A stretch of 28,832 bases of DNA from a virus. Within the stretch, counting starts at the first letter, position 1. Each line of letters begins with the position of its first letter. A program made the position numbers and the translations under genes. Shown here piece after piece: positions 15,267 through 22,771 of this stretch. Below the pieces are notes generated by a model. The model was not told where the DNA came from. It saw only the letters and a program-made list of their open reading frames with translations, and searched no databases. The stretch spans positions 1-28,832 of IMG/VR virus record IMGVR_UViG_3300020463_002191; one strand, written 5' to 3'.

Positions 15267-15490
15267 TCTTCACTATCCATAATTAATTTTACCTTTGTAC
15301 CTGGTCCTATCTTGCTTGGTAATCCACCGTATGAATCAATATACCATTCAACCACTGCCTTGTACCAATCTTGACTGTTATGGTGAGCTTTTTTGTTAAA
15401 TTGGTGTATGTTGTTGTTAGTGGCTTGCATAGTTTGTAATGCTCTAGCACATTCTAACTGTAATGTACGTAAATTTAAATTTTCTATCAC
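15263..15490 (-). CDS. Unknown 75-aa protein
   Basis: The GTG start at 15488-15490 overlaps the upstream stop as GTGA, and the gene's own stop overlaps the kinase-like ATG as ATGA; this tight coupling on both sides supports a real gene. No family recognised. The N-terminal half looks helical and polar; the middle has KKAHHNSQDWYKAVVEWYIDS; the end is glycine-rich (YGGLPSKIGPGTKVKL). No signal peptide, membrane segment or cysteine. It is the smallest gene in a cluster rich in radical SAM and tailoring enzymes, so a substrate or carrier role could be considered, but nothing in the sequence proves it. Confidence 0.65.
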   Translation of the reverse strand: MIENLNLRTLQLECARALQTMQATNNNIHQFNKKAHHNSQDWYKAVVEWYIDSYGGLPSKIGPGTKVKLIMDSEE

Positions 15491-16158
15491 AACGGTATAG
15501 CGGAAAATTGATTGTCTGGTATATTTACATCTGTAATTATATCATATCCTAGTGTTAACCTAGGCATATCATCTTTCCATTCCTTGTTTACAATTACTTT
15601 ATGATCTCTATGGCCGGGGCCTATATAAATATTTCCTATTTCATTTTTTACCTCATAATTACCAAACGTGGTTGTAGTAAAATGAGGACGAATAGATACA
15701 TATCCGTGCATAGGAAATGCATGGTTATGCCAATCTAAAACTTCATCTTGTCTGTGGTAGTTTAACCAGCACTGAATCCACTTTGGTCCGTGATAATCAA
15801 ATTGTTGCTCAACAACATATTTTATTTCTTGGAATAATTCCCAAAAAAGTGGGCTAGGTGTGGTTAAACTAAAAACATTATAAAATCTATAGCCTGACAC
15901 ATCTTGGTTAGTATTTAAAAAACTTCTATCTACTTCTTCTTCTCGTTTTATATTTTCAAATATATTTGGCAAATCTTTTAAAGATGTATTTGTAAAGGGA
16001 TCTACACTTGTTAACGATGAATTCATACCTGTGAATGTTTCTGTAAATAATCTATATGCCCTGCCTAGTTCTGCAGACATTTGTTCTATGTTGTTTTCTA
16101 CTACATCTGATCTCCATAAAGCCCAATCTTCACCAGTTTCTATTTTTCTTACTGACAT
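15487..16158 (-). CDS. 2OG-Fe(II) oxygenase family protein
   Basis: This 223-aa protein has the fingerprints of the phage/marine group of 2-oxoglutarate and iron-dependent oxygenases: KWIQCWLNYHRQDEVLDWHNH at 126-146, whose HNH (144-146) supplies the first metal ligands; a GNIYIGPGHRDHKV stretch with the distal histidine (H183 or H186); and MPRLTLGYDI, whose R200 would bind 2-oxoglutarate. Such enzymes hydroxylate proteins, nucleotides or small molecules and need oxygen. The ATG overlaps the upstream stop by one base (TAATG). It lies between a methyltransferase-like gene and the small unknown gene, so a tailoring role is likely; substrate unknown. Confidence 0.75.
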   Translation of the reverse strand: MSVRKIETGEDWALWRSDVVENNIEQMSAELGRAYRLFTETFTGMNSSLTSVDPFTNTSLKDLPNIFENIKREEEVDRSFLNTNQDVSGYRFYNVFSLTTPSPLFWELFQEIKYVVEQQFDYHGPKWIQCWLNYHRQDEVLDWHNHAFPMHGYVSIRPHFTTTTFGNYEVKNEIGNIYIGPGHRDHKVIVNKEWKDDMPRLTLGYDIITDVNIPDNQFSAIPL

Positions 16159-16994
16159 TATATTCTTCCTATCATCATGTAACGAGTATATCCTTGCAAT
16201 GCTAATTCTCCGCTATACTCAACGCGAGACATAGGATATTTTTTATACATTTCTTCTAAATTGTGTATAGTATTTACATGCTCTGGCAAACTATGTAAAT
16301 TGTTTGTTTGTATTATAAACAACGGATCTGTAGATTGTGGTTTTTGCCTATATTTTAAGAACCAGTTTTCTTGAAAATGTTCTGCACTTGTATTAATAAT
16401 CAAATCTGCTTCTGTTTTTTCATTTTTACTATCCGTAATTGGATATTCAAACCCTGTCCTATACAAGGTTGAAAGATCATTTACATCTGCAATTGAAGAC
16501 TTTACACAATAATTTTCCAAGTGCATATTATTAAATACTTTATCACTTACTTCGTTTGCTACTGGATCAATATCAAAAATACGCATTTTTTCATAACGTA
16601 TATTCATATGATCTAAATATAATCTTAACTGTCCAAACCAACCTGCATGGACATGCACCATCTCGAACTTTTTTTGAATCTTAAATAGCTCAGTAACCAA
16701 CCATATTTTACTTAATACTTGTCCCCTACTAAATGCATCTTGTAATGCATTTGATTCATATCCTAATCTGTAGTACTTATATATTAAACTTACAATATCA
16801 TTATCTGCGTATTTTTTTAAGTGATAAATGAACTCGTTCATATCAAATGTTTCTTTGATATGGATAGGACTGTTTTTCGAATACATAAGTCCTAACAAAA
16901 AATCTACATAATTTTTTGCTTCAGTATCTCCTGAAAATTTTAAATAATCTTGTAGTCCGTGTAACCAACTTAAAGAACTTACATCATTGCTCAT
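16158..16994 (-). CDS. SAM-dependent methyltransferase-like protein
   Basis: This 278-aa protein shows a Rossmann methyltransferase order: MVHVHAGWFGQL at 112-123 in the place of motif I, RIFDIDPVANEVS at 138-150 with the acidic residue at the end of strand 2, SSIADVND around 166-173, and ADLIINTSAEHF at 196-207 in the place of the motif IV strand. The first 100 residues are helical and not recognised. The glycine motif is unusual (HAGWFG, not GxGxG), so substrate class is open: sugar, protein or small molecule. The start overlaps the end of the upstream tandem glycosyltransferase-like gene by 11 bases. I see no DNA-methyltransferase motif such as DPPY. Confidence 0.65.
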   Translation of the reverse strand: MSNDVSSLSWLHGLQDYLKFSGDTEAKNYVDFLLGLMYSKNSPIHIKETFDMNEFIYHLKKYADNDIVSLIYKYYRLGYESNALQDAFSRGQVLSKIWLVTELFKIQKKFEMVHVHAGWFGQLRLYLDHMNIRYEKMRIFDIDPVANEVSDKVFNNMHLENYCVKSSIADVNDLSTLYRTGFEYPITDSKNEKTEADLIINTSAEHFQENWFLKYRQKPQSTDPLFIIQTNNLHSLPEHVNTIHNLEEMYKKYPMSRVEYSGELALQGYTRYMMIGRI

Positions 16995-18570
16995 TAAATT
17001 TCTCCCTTAACCAATCGAAGTCATTTATTAACCCCAAATCAGCCCCGATAGAAAGGCCAAACTCCATACCAGCGGTAGCACCTGCCAAAGCGTATTCGCC
17101 ATATAGTCTATCGTGTCCCACGGTTGTCCAAGTTTTAAGTCTTGCATTTGTTTCATCCTCCTTCTGTCGATCTATTATCTTACTTGCTAATTTTGCACAT
17201 TCTCTAAATGCACTTTTCCAAGCCTCATATGGTCCTGTATTAAATTTAGTTACACAACTTAGCTCTTTCATAACTTTAAACTTTGTACTAATACTAGTGT
17301 TAACATCTACCCTACTTGCGTCTACTTTCTTTGTCAGTTCTACAGGTAAAAGTTTTATGCCTCCATATCCATATTCTAAATCATTAATAGGATTCTTACT
17401 TCTCCATACATGAACAGCATCCTTGTCATGCTCTGGAACAACATAGCTAAAATTAAAATTATCCAAAACTTCTGCATCTCCGTCTACAATCCACATCATA
17501 TCTGTATCTGCTATTTCTGCACAAGCAATATGTCCATTTGCTATCCCTTTCACTCCGTGTATGCGTTTTGCTTCCGGAAATCGTTGTTTAAGTTTTGCAA
17601 AGTTTTCATTTGAATTTTGTTCTCCGTAGGATAACATTATAATATCATACTGACCACTATTTTTAGGCAAGACTGTGTGATGCGTTATACGCGGAGGATT
17701 TTGATACAACGTCTTAAAAAATTTACTGCCGCCTTCGTCTAACGGTAATAAACTAATAGGTACTTGTATTTGATTAATTAATTCTTCTCCGTATTCCTCT
17801 ATCTTTTCATATACAGTATCTTCGGTAGTTTTTTTATTTGCCCAGTATGTATTAAGGTATTCAAAGTCTCTTACATTAATGTAATCCCAATCTGTTAACA
17901 TGGTTTTGTAAAATCCTTCACGAGCACCATATATTGCCCACTGACCGTTTTTAACATCTGCTCCAACCATTGTCCATACAAACAACCTATGCATGTTTTT
18001 CCAATGAACATTTATTAAATCGTCCAGTGAAGGTTTTTCTCCTTCGATCAAACACATTTTTACGCCTTCTCTAAAACCAGCTCGCCAGGCTTGTTTCGAA
18101 TTATAATTATTCTCAACAATACTCATACAATCATCCATTTGTATATACTCTAGATCCCAACAGAAATCAACTTGTGCCTGTATATTATTAGGGTCTGCGT
18201 TTTCATGTGTTTTCATATTCAAGACAGTATCTCTGTCCCAACACTTTATTCCTCCATTCCCATACATCAATCCATTAATAGTATTATATCCTGTCCAGCT
18301 TATAACGTTTTTAGCAATATCTGAACCTGCTATAAACTCTACACTTTGATTTATAAATTCTGGCTTAACCATATTATCGCCGTCTATAGTTATAAATCGT
18401 TGTGTTTCAGATATTTCTGCACAGGCTTTATGTGCCGCATCTGATCCTTCTACTCCATGTATACGTTTTGCCCATGGCACTTTTGTAAGTAAATCTGCAT
18501 AGTTTTTTTCTGCATTAGGTTCATCGTAACTTAAATAAACAACATCACAATCTAGTACATTAACTTTCAT
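16984..18570 (-). CDS. Tandem-domain GT-A glycosyltransferase-like protein
   Basis: I take the ATG at 18568-18570 (528 aa) because AAGGA lies 6 bases upstream; the frame could also open 6 bases earlier at a TTG. The protein holds two copies of one domain. Copy 1 has VVYLSYDEPNAEKNYADL, KRIHGVEG and ITIDGDNM (DGD at 63-65). Copy 2 has IIMLSYGEQNSNENFAKL, KRIHGVKG and WIVDGDAE (DGD at 363-365). Each is followed by NGLMYGNGGIK or NDLEYGYGGIK and an AWR.GFRE or AWKSAFRE helix. The DGD fits the nucleotide-sugar and metal-binding DxD of GT-A enzymes. Both copies keep it, so both may be active. Acceptor unknown: surface glycan, virion protein or modified DNA base. Confidence 0.7.
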   Translation of the reverse strand: MKVNVLDCDVVYLSYDEPNAEKNYADLLTKVPWAKRIHGVEGSDAAHKACAEISETQRFITIDGDNMVKPEFINQSVEFIAGSDIAKNVISWTGYNTINGLMYGNGGIKCWDRDTVLNMKTHENADPNNIQAQVDFCWDLEYIQMDDCMSIVENNYNSKQAWRAGFREGVKMCLIEGEKPSLDDLINVHWKNMHRLFVWTMVGADVKNGQWAIYGAREGFYKTMLTDWDYINVRDFEYLNTYWANKKTTEDTVYEKIEEYGEELINQIQVPISLLPLDEGGSKFFKTLYQNPPRITHHTVLPKNSGQYDIIMLSYGEQNSNENFAKLKQRFPEAKRIHGVKGIANGHIACAEIADTDMMWIVDGDAEVLDNFNFSYVVPEHDKDAVHVWRSKNPINDLEYGYGGIKLLPVELTKKVDASRVDVNTSISTKFKVMKELSCVTKFNTGPYEAWKSAFRECAKLASKIIDRQKEDETNARLKTWTTVGHDRLYGEYALAGATAGMEFGLSIGADLGLINDFDWLREKFNEQ

Positions 18571-19201
18571 TATCAATCCTTAACTGAACCCTACGTAAAT
18601 CACTAGGTGGATTACAACTAGGTATTTTTCCGTAACATTTATAATATGCTACTAACATTTGCATCTCTGCATCTTTAACAAGACTGTTGTGCATAGGCAA
18701 ATATGCTTGATATACGTTGTCTATATATTCCTTGCCTATCTTTTCCTTAAATGCTGTTCCACAGCCATAAGGTGATAGTCTATCATTCCTTACTGTACCT
18801 TTAAAATCTGTTCTCCTACCTAGCATACAATTTCTAGTTGTTGCTCTACTTTCACCAATGTATATCACTCCAGGATGTAAGATGTCTACATTATCTGGCG
18901 GATTATTTTCGAACAGCCCGTACATGTAACAACCTGCATCTTTTTTATCAAATCCCCAACTTGCATTATATTTCTCATCTATATGATGCCACTTTGTAAA
19001 ATTCTTAAAACTTGGCATTGTATTTGTAAATACTTGTGTAGTTAAATAATCTTTACCACCGTGTTCTAAAACTTTCTTGAGAGTATATGCAAAATCTTCT
19101 AAGTTTTGTATCTTTTCAAAAATCTTTACAAGTTCATTGTGTTTTAAGCCATGTCCACCTGAACCTTTTACAATATTTTCTGCCAATGTTTCTGATTTCA
19201 T
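18560..19201 (-). CDS. GIY-YIG nuclease-like protein
   Basis: This 213-aa protein has GCYMY at 90-94 and IYIGES at 113-118, which fit the GIY and YIG strands, with arginines at 123, 129 and 130 after the second strand and the conserved glutamate in DAEMQMLVAYYKCYGKIPSCN (E179). Family members cut DNA and include phage homing endonucleases. About 85 residues precede the domain and no separate DNA-binding domain is recognised after it. It lies inside a glycosyltransferase cluster in the same orientation. It is not flanked by an intron-like gap, so it could be a free-standing homing nuclease or a host-DNA degrading enzyme. Confidence 0.75.
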   Translation of the reverse strand: MKSETLAENIVKGSGGHGLKHNELVKIFEKIQNLEDFAYTLKKVLEHGGKDYLTTQVFTNTMPSFKNFTKWHHIDEKYNASWGFDKKDAGCYMYGLFENNPPDNVDILHPGVIYIGESRATTRNCMLGRRTDFKGTVRNDRLSPYGCGTAFKEKIGKEYIDNVYQAYLPMHNSLVKDAEMQMLVAYYKCYGKIPSCNPPSDLRRVQLRIDNES

Positions 19202-19202
19202 A

Positions 19203-19751
19203 TTAATACCTTACATGTATAAAGTTGTCGTTGCCAGATGCAATGTATAAGTCACAGTCTTTTATTGTTTCTGCTTTTATTTCAAACTCAGCATCTGTAA
19301 AAAAGTTTTCAAAGTCAACAAAAATAGTTTCTAATAATTTCCTTTTATCTCCTCTTTCTGTAATATACAAAACTTTATATTGTCCAAAATAATCTTTACT
19401 ACGTTTATAAAAGTCTCTACATTCGTTTGTTAGGCTTGCATACCCTAACCATTGTGTTCCTCTCTGTATGACTTGAAACACATCCTGTGTTCCTTGTATT
19501 TTATCAAACCTTTTTAACGGAAATATACTATTATTTGTTATTACTTCTTTTTTATTTTTTTGTTTTTTTGATATAGTATACTTGCTCTCACTGTCACTAG
19601 TTACAATCCAGTCTAGCATATTTTCTGTAGCATTTAGAAAACTAATTGCAAGAGCATCATCTATTTCTATACAAAGTCTAGTGCTATCTTTTTCACTAGT
19701 TACTTCTATAACTTCGCCTGTATTTTCATTAAAGTATGCGAAACAACTCAT
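19203..19751 (-). CDS. Unknown 182-aa protein
   Basis: No family recognised. The protein opens MSCFAYFNENTGEVIEV and contains a basic low-complexity run (SKKQKNKKEV) near residues 60-70, then a possibly globular second half with strands such as YKVLYITERGDKRKL and a final DCDLYIASGNDNFIHVRY. No membrane segment or signal peptide. The ATG overlaps the stop of the upstream glycosyltransferase gene as ATGA, and only one base separates its stop from the next start, so it belongs to the same transcript. The position suggests an accessory role in the glycan pathway or a link with the GIY-YIG gene, but this is only positional. Confidence 0.7.
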   Translation of the reverse strand: MSCFAYFNENTGEVIEVTSEKDSTRLCIEIDDALAISFLNATENMLDWIVTSDSESKYTISKKQKNKKEVITNNSIFPLKRFDKIQGTQDVFQVIQRGTQWLGYASLTNECRDFYKRSKDYFGQYKVLYITERGDKRKLLETIFVDFENFFTDAEFEIKAETIKDCDLYIASGNDNFIHVRY

Positions 19752-20569
19752 GTTTCAAGTTCCTTTATAAGTTCATCTGTTAAGAACTTGTCTTCTACAT
19801 AATGGAATACATTGTTTTGTATAAAATTATCTACAATAAGTTCTTTGCTATTATTTACAGACCAATCAACCTTATCTGTCCAATTTAGACATGATTCGTT
19901 CCAATTTTGTAAAGCTGATTTCATATGCACAAAATTAACAAAACTGTTAGGATCACATACTTGTTTGTCTATTCCTAAAATTTTGCAGGCAATAGCTGTG
20001 CTAACATCTACACTATAAAAATTTTGCATCTTTATAGGGGAATAAATTTTATAAAATGTTTCCCAATTTTCTGTAATAATTTTTAACAGATCGAAATATC
20101 TTTTTGCTGTTTTTGATTTTTTAAAATAAAATATTCCGTTATATAAATTAGGTAAATTATTATTAATAAAAACCTTTCTATGCCAAGTGGAAGTTATTGT
20201 TTCATTTCTGTAAGTTTTAACATTGCTTACAAAAAATAAATCATAATTTTTTAAATATGACCACCAATTAGTTATGTCACGCATAACTAACATGTCTACG
20301 TCCATACCAATAGTTTGCGTATAAGGTGATAACTCATACATCTTGCAACGATTGTGCATTTTTTTCTTTTCATTTGAAGCATTGTCTTTTTCTATTGGAA
20401 TAATTTTATCAAATAATACTTTATACCTTTTTGGTATTTCGTCATTTGTGATTAAAGAAATATTTTGACTGCTGTTAAACTTGTGTATACTTACTGCAAG
20501 AAGACATGCTTGTCTAACATAATCTGTCGTATCATTATTCTGCGCCACAAAACAAAATCCTTTACTCAT
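19748..20569 (-). CDS. Glycosyltransferase with DxD motif (paralogue of next gene upstream)
   Basis: I place the start at the ATG 20567-20569 (273 aa) because AAGGAG lies 7 bases upstream; the frame is open 27 bases further. The opening MSKGFCFVAQNNDTTDYVRQA parallels MSQGVLLFAHNSPQIDYVKQA in the neighbour at 20562-21377, so the two are paralogues. TIGMDVDMLV at 86-95 holds the DxD (90-92) that binds metal and nucleotide sugar in GT-A enzymes. The layout is like glycosyltransferase family 8 and its phage relatives. No membrane segment, so it is likely cytoplasmic. Donor and acceptor sugars cannot be read from the sequence. Confidence 0.75.
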   Translation of the reverse strand: MSKGFCFVAQNNDTTDYVRQACLLAVSIHKFNSSQNISLITNDEIPKRYKVLFDKIIPIEKDNASNEKKKMHNRCKMYELSPYTQTIGMDVDMLVMRDITNWWSYLKNYDLFFVSNVKTYRNETITSTWHRKVFINNNLPNLYNGIFYFKKSKTAKRYFDLLKIITENWETFYKIYSPIKMQNFYSVDVSTAIACKILGIDKQVCDPNSFVNFVHMKSALQNWNESCLNWTDKVDWSVNNSKELIVDNFIQNNVFHYVEDKFLTDELIKELET

Positions 20570-21377
20570 TTTGCAACTCCTTGTGTATATTTTCATTCAG
20601 TGTAAACTTATTCATAACATGGACATTTGTTTTGTTTACTGAGCATACAGTTTCATTGTCTAATAATATTTTATATCTGTCATCTTCTATTTCAATAAGC
20701 AAGTCTTTATCAGTTGTTAGGAATATACTACAAGGTAACTCTTTTTGAGGATTGCCCATTAAATGCAATGCTATAGAAAATGCAAAATCATTTCTAAAAT
20801 TGTTTTCTTGTATTTGATAACAAAGCCTATAGTAATTCCAGTTATCTTGAATATGTTGTACTAAATCAAAAAACGTTTTACTAAATTTATTTTTACAAAA
20901 GTAAAATACAGTTGCCCAATACATATCAATTGATGTATCACTTACTCTACTTAATGTAATATCATTCCTGCTCGGATTTAAATCTATAAATTTTTTACTA
21001 ATTTTAAAGTCATTGTTGCTAAAGCATTTGAGTAGTAAATTGTTTCCTACTAAAAAATCTGTATCTAGTACTAAAGTTCTATCAAACGGAGTTAGATCAT
21101 AACTATAACATCTTGTAAAATTATTCCAAGGCAATGTTTTATACGAGCTACCGTTCCAAAACTTTCTATGTTGATCTGTCTTATGATGATTACCAATAAC
21201 AACATCAATATAATTAGAATAGTAAGGAAATGCACGTTCTAAATATGCTTTAGAATCAGTTACTAATGCTACTTGTAAATCTAAATGTTGTTTAATCTTC
21301 TTTGCACAATATACTGCCTGTTTTACGTAATCAATTTGAGGGCTGTTGTGTGCAAATAACAGTACTCCCTGACTCAT
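20562..21377 (-). CDS. Glycosyltransferase with DxD motif
   Basis: This 271-aa protein has an N-terminal Rossmann-like strand (GVLLFAHNS), VALVTDSKAYLERAFPYY, and RTLVLDTDFLV at 100-110 with the DTD metal/nucleotide-sugar motif at 105-107. It is paralogous to the gene at 19748-20569. The stop of the preceding 111-aa gene overlaps the ATG as ATGA, so it is the second gene of the unit driven by the sigma70-type promoter at 21730-21758. Likely transfers a sugar to a phage or host glycan, or to a modified macromolecule; the target is unknown. Confidence 0.75.
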   Translation of the reverse strand: MSQGVLLFAHNSPQIDYVKQAVYCAKKIKQHLDLQVALVTDSKAYLERAFPYYSNYIDVVIGNHHKTDQHRKFWNGSSYKTLPWNNFTRCYSYDLTPFDRTLVLDTDFLVGNNLLLKCFSNNDFKISKKFIDLNPSRNDITLSRVSDTSIDMYWATVFYFCKNKFSKTFFDLVQHIQDNWNYYRLCYQIQENNFRNDFAFSIALHLMGNPQKELPCSIFLTTDKDLLIEIEDDRYKILLDNETVCSVNKTNVHVMNKFTLNENIHKELQNE

Positions 21378-21709
21378 ACTTCAATTAGATCCTCTATTTT
21401 TCTTTTTACCTTCAACTTAGAATACTGCTCATAATATTCTGTAGATGCTTTTGCATATTGTACACGTATATCATACAAAAAATCTTTTAGTGTAACTTTT
21501 ATAGGTAATTGATTATCATCTATTAGCACAACATTATCATAACCTGCGGCATTACAATATGCTATCAGTTCAGGTGTGATAGTAAACTTTCCTCCATTAC
21601 AATAATATAACAAACTTTCTTGGTATTTTTCCCACAACAATCTTTTTTGATTGTTTAGTGTAGTCATATATTGAGAAAAGTCTAATGCTTTGCTTAATTT
21701 TGTATCCAT
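21374..21709 (-). CDS. Conserved 111-aa protein of T4-like marine phages
   Basis: The protein (KALDFSQYMTTLNNQKR near the start, CNGGKFTITPELIAYC in the middle, VVLIDDNQLPIKV and EYYEQYSKLKVKR near the end) resembles, from memory, a small hypothetical protein found beside tail-fibre genes in marine T4-like phages. No enzymatic motif; helical ends flank a small strand-rich centre. It is the first gene after a strong sigma70-type promoter and has a good ribosome binding site (AGGAGA, 5 bases before the ATG). It leads the long glycosyltransferase-to-radical SAM chain. Function unknown. Confidence 0.75.
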   Translation of the reverse strand: MDTKLSKALDFSQYMTTLNNQKRLLWEKYQESLLYYCNGGKFTITPELIAYCNAAGYDNVVLIDDNQLPIKVTLKDFLYDIRVQYAKASTEYYEQYSKLKVKRKIEDLIEV

Positions 21710-21729
21710 AGTATTCTCCTATTAGTAAT

Positions 21730-21758
21730 ATTATATACTAATATGGATACGTTGTCAA
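21730..21758 (-). promoter_or_regulatory. Consensus sigma70-type promoter
   Basis: On the minus strand TTGACA (21753-21758) and TATAAT (21730-21735) are both perfect matches to consensus, separated by exactly 17 bases. The predicted start is about 21723, followed by AGGAGA and the ATG at 21709. It occupies the 61-base gap behind the 320-aa virion gene. It should be read by host RNA polymerase early in infection, unlike the late boxes before the virion genes. Confidence 0.85.
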
Positions 21759-21770
21759 GTAATTTATTGG

Positions 21771-22733
21771 TTATTGTAGTTCGGAAGTAGTAGATACCGA
21801 AGGAAAATTAACAGATACATTTGAACCAGAAGCCCTTAAACCTGTTATCACGCTTGTAATTGTGCCGTTAACACTTTCGTCTACACCACCCGGAGTACCT
21901 CCATAAGGAACAGGTGTAATAGGTGGATCACCTGTATCTGCATCTATATATTCAACATTGAAAGTTATAATTGTACTTGGAGAATTTCTTTTAGCACTTA
22001 TTTTGTAGTAGTTTTCTCCGTATGTTGCACCAGTTGCATTTTGTCTAAAAACTTCTTGGTAAGAAGTTGTTAAATCGTACCATCCTTTGCTTGTAGTTGT
22101 ACCACCTGTACCTGTTTGGGCTGTGGAAGTATACTTAAATTTAATTGTTCCCATTGTACTTTGAATAGACTGCCAACTTGTAGTTTTTGATCCTGATCCG
22201 CCTGTGTGTGTTGAGGAAAATCTAATCTCTCCGCCACTATTAAAAAAATGTCTAGCGTGATTAGCATCTGTAAAGGAACATGTAAATTCATGGTTGATGC
22301 TTGTACTCCAAGAACTTGTTCTTGCACTACTGTCTAAAGATCCTGTAGTAGAGTTAGCTGGAACTTCGTTAATTAAAAATCTATTTGTTGTTATAGTTGT
22401 AACAGCAGAGTCGTAGTCATTATAACCTTCAGTTGTTTCAGTCAAAGCCCCTAAAGATGTGCCACTTGCATCTGCACCAATTATTTGTCCAGCGTCTATA
22501 TTTCCTATGCCTGCATCAGTTCCTTGCTGATGATTATGACATTTGTTTATATCTACACGCAAATTATCCATTTGCGTAGCTGTTATTGTACTTCCTGTTA
22601 AAACTTGGGCACTTGTTAGTGACTGTCCGTAACCAGAGTCACCAGAACCAGTACCTAAAATTTGGTTAGTTCTACTTTGCAAATCATTATATTGCGCCGC
22701 TGTAACCGTTTGTCCGGAAGAAACTGTTGCCAT
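21771..22733 (-). CDS. Virion structural / tail-associated protein
   Basis: This 320-aa protein begins with a module common in marine T4-like phage virion proteins: ITAxQYNDLQxRxNQILG-like start (TAAQYNDLQSRTNQILG), GYGQSLTSAQV, and MDNLRVDINKCHNHQQGTD. The rest is rich in Ser, Thr and Gly, low in charge and strand-forming, typical of extended fibre or adhesin material. A late box (CATAAATA) and AGAGG precede the ATG. It is the last structural gene before the sigma70-driven accessory chain. Probably a tail fibre accessory or baseplate-attached protein; the precise place in the particle is unknown. Confidence 0.75.
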   Translation of the reverse strand: MATVSSGQTVTAAQYNDLQSRTNQILGTGSGDSGYGQSLTSAQVLTGSTITATQMDNLRVDINKCHNHQQGTDAGIGNIDAGQIIGADASGTSLGALTETTEGYNDYDSAVTTITTNRFLINEVPANSTTGSLDSSARTSSWSTSINHEFTCSFTDANHARHFFNSGGEIRFSSTHTGGSGSKTTSWQSIQSTMGTIKFKYTSTAQTGTGGTTTSKGWYDLTTSYQEVFRQNATGATYGENYYKISAKRNSPSTIITFNVEYIDADTGDPPITPVPYGGTPGGVDESVNGTITSVITGLRASGSNVSVNFPSVSTTSELQ

Positions 22734-22758
22734 TTTTAATCCTCTTTATATACGCACT

Positions 22759-22766
22759 TATTTATG
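22759..22766 (-). promoter_or_regulatory. T4-type late promoter box
   Basis: Minus-strand CATAAATA lies 26 bases before the ATG at 22733, with a start expected near 22752 and an AGAGG ribosome binding site in between. It is one base from the T4 consensus TATAAATA and identical to each half of the palindrome at 7113-7128. Recognition by a gp55-like late sigma factor is inferred. Confidence 0.7.
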
Positions 22767-22771
22767 CTTTT

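Noticed and set aside
1-16994. Known thymidine hypermodification pathway that uses a radical SAM isomerase
   Set aside because: No thymidylate synthase-like hydroxymethylase, P-loop DNA kinase or thymine pyrophosphorylase is recognisable in the window, so the resemblance is limited to the presence of radical SAM genes.
16916-17413. 165-aa plus-strand frame
   Set aside because: It is antisense to the tandem glycosyltransferase and methyltransferase-like genes, has no family signature and no ribosome binding site.
22070-22327. 85-aa glutamine-rich minus-strand frame
   Set aside because: It is a shifted frame inside the 320-aa virion gene, which has a good start, ribosome binding site and late promoter.
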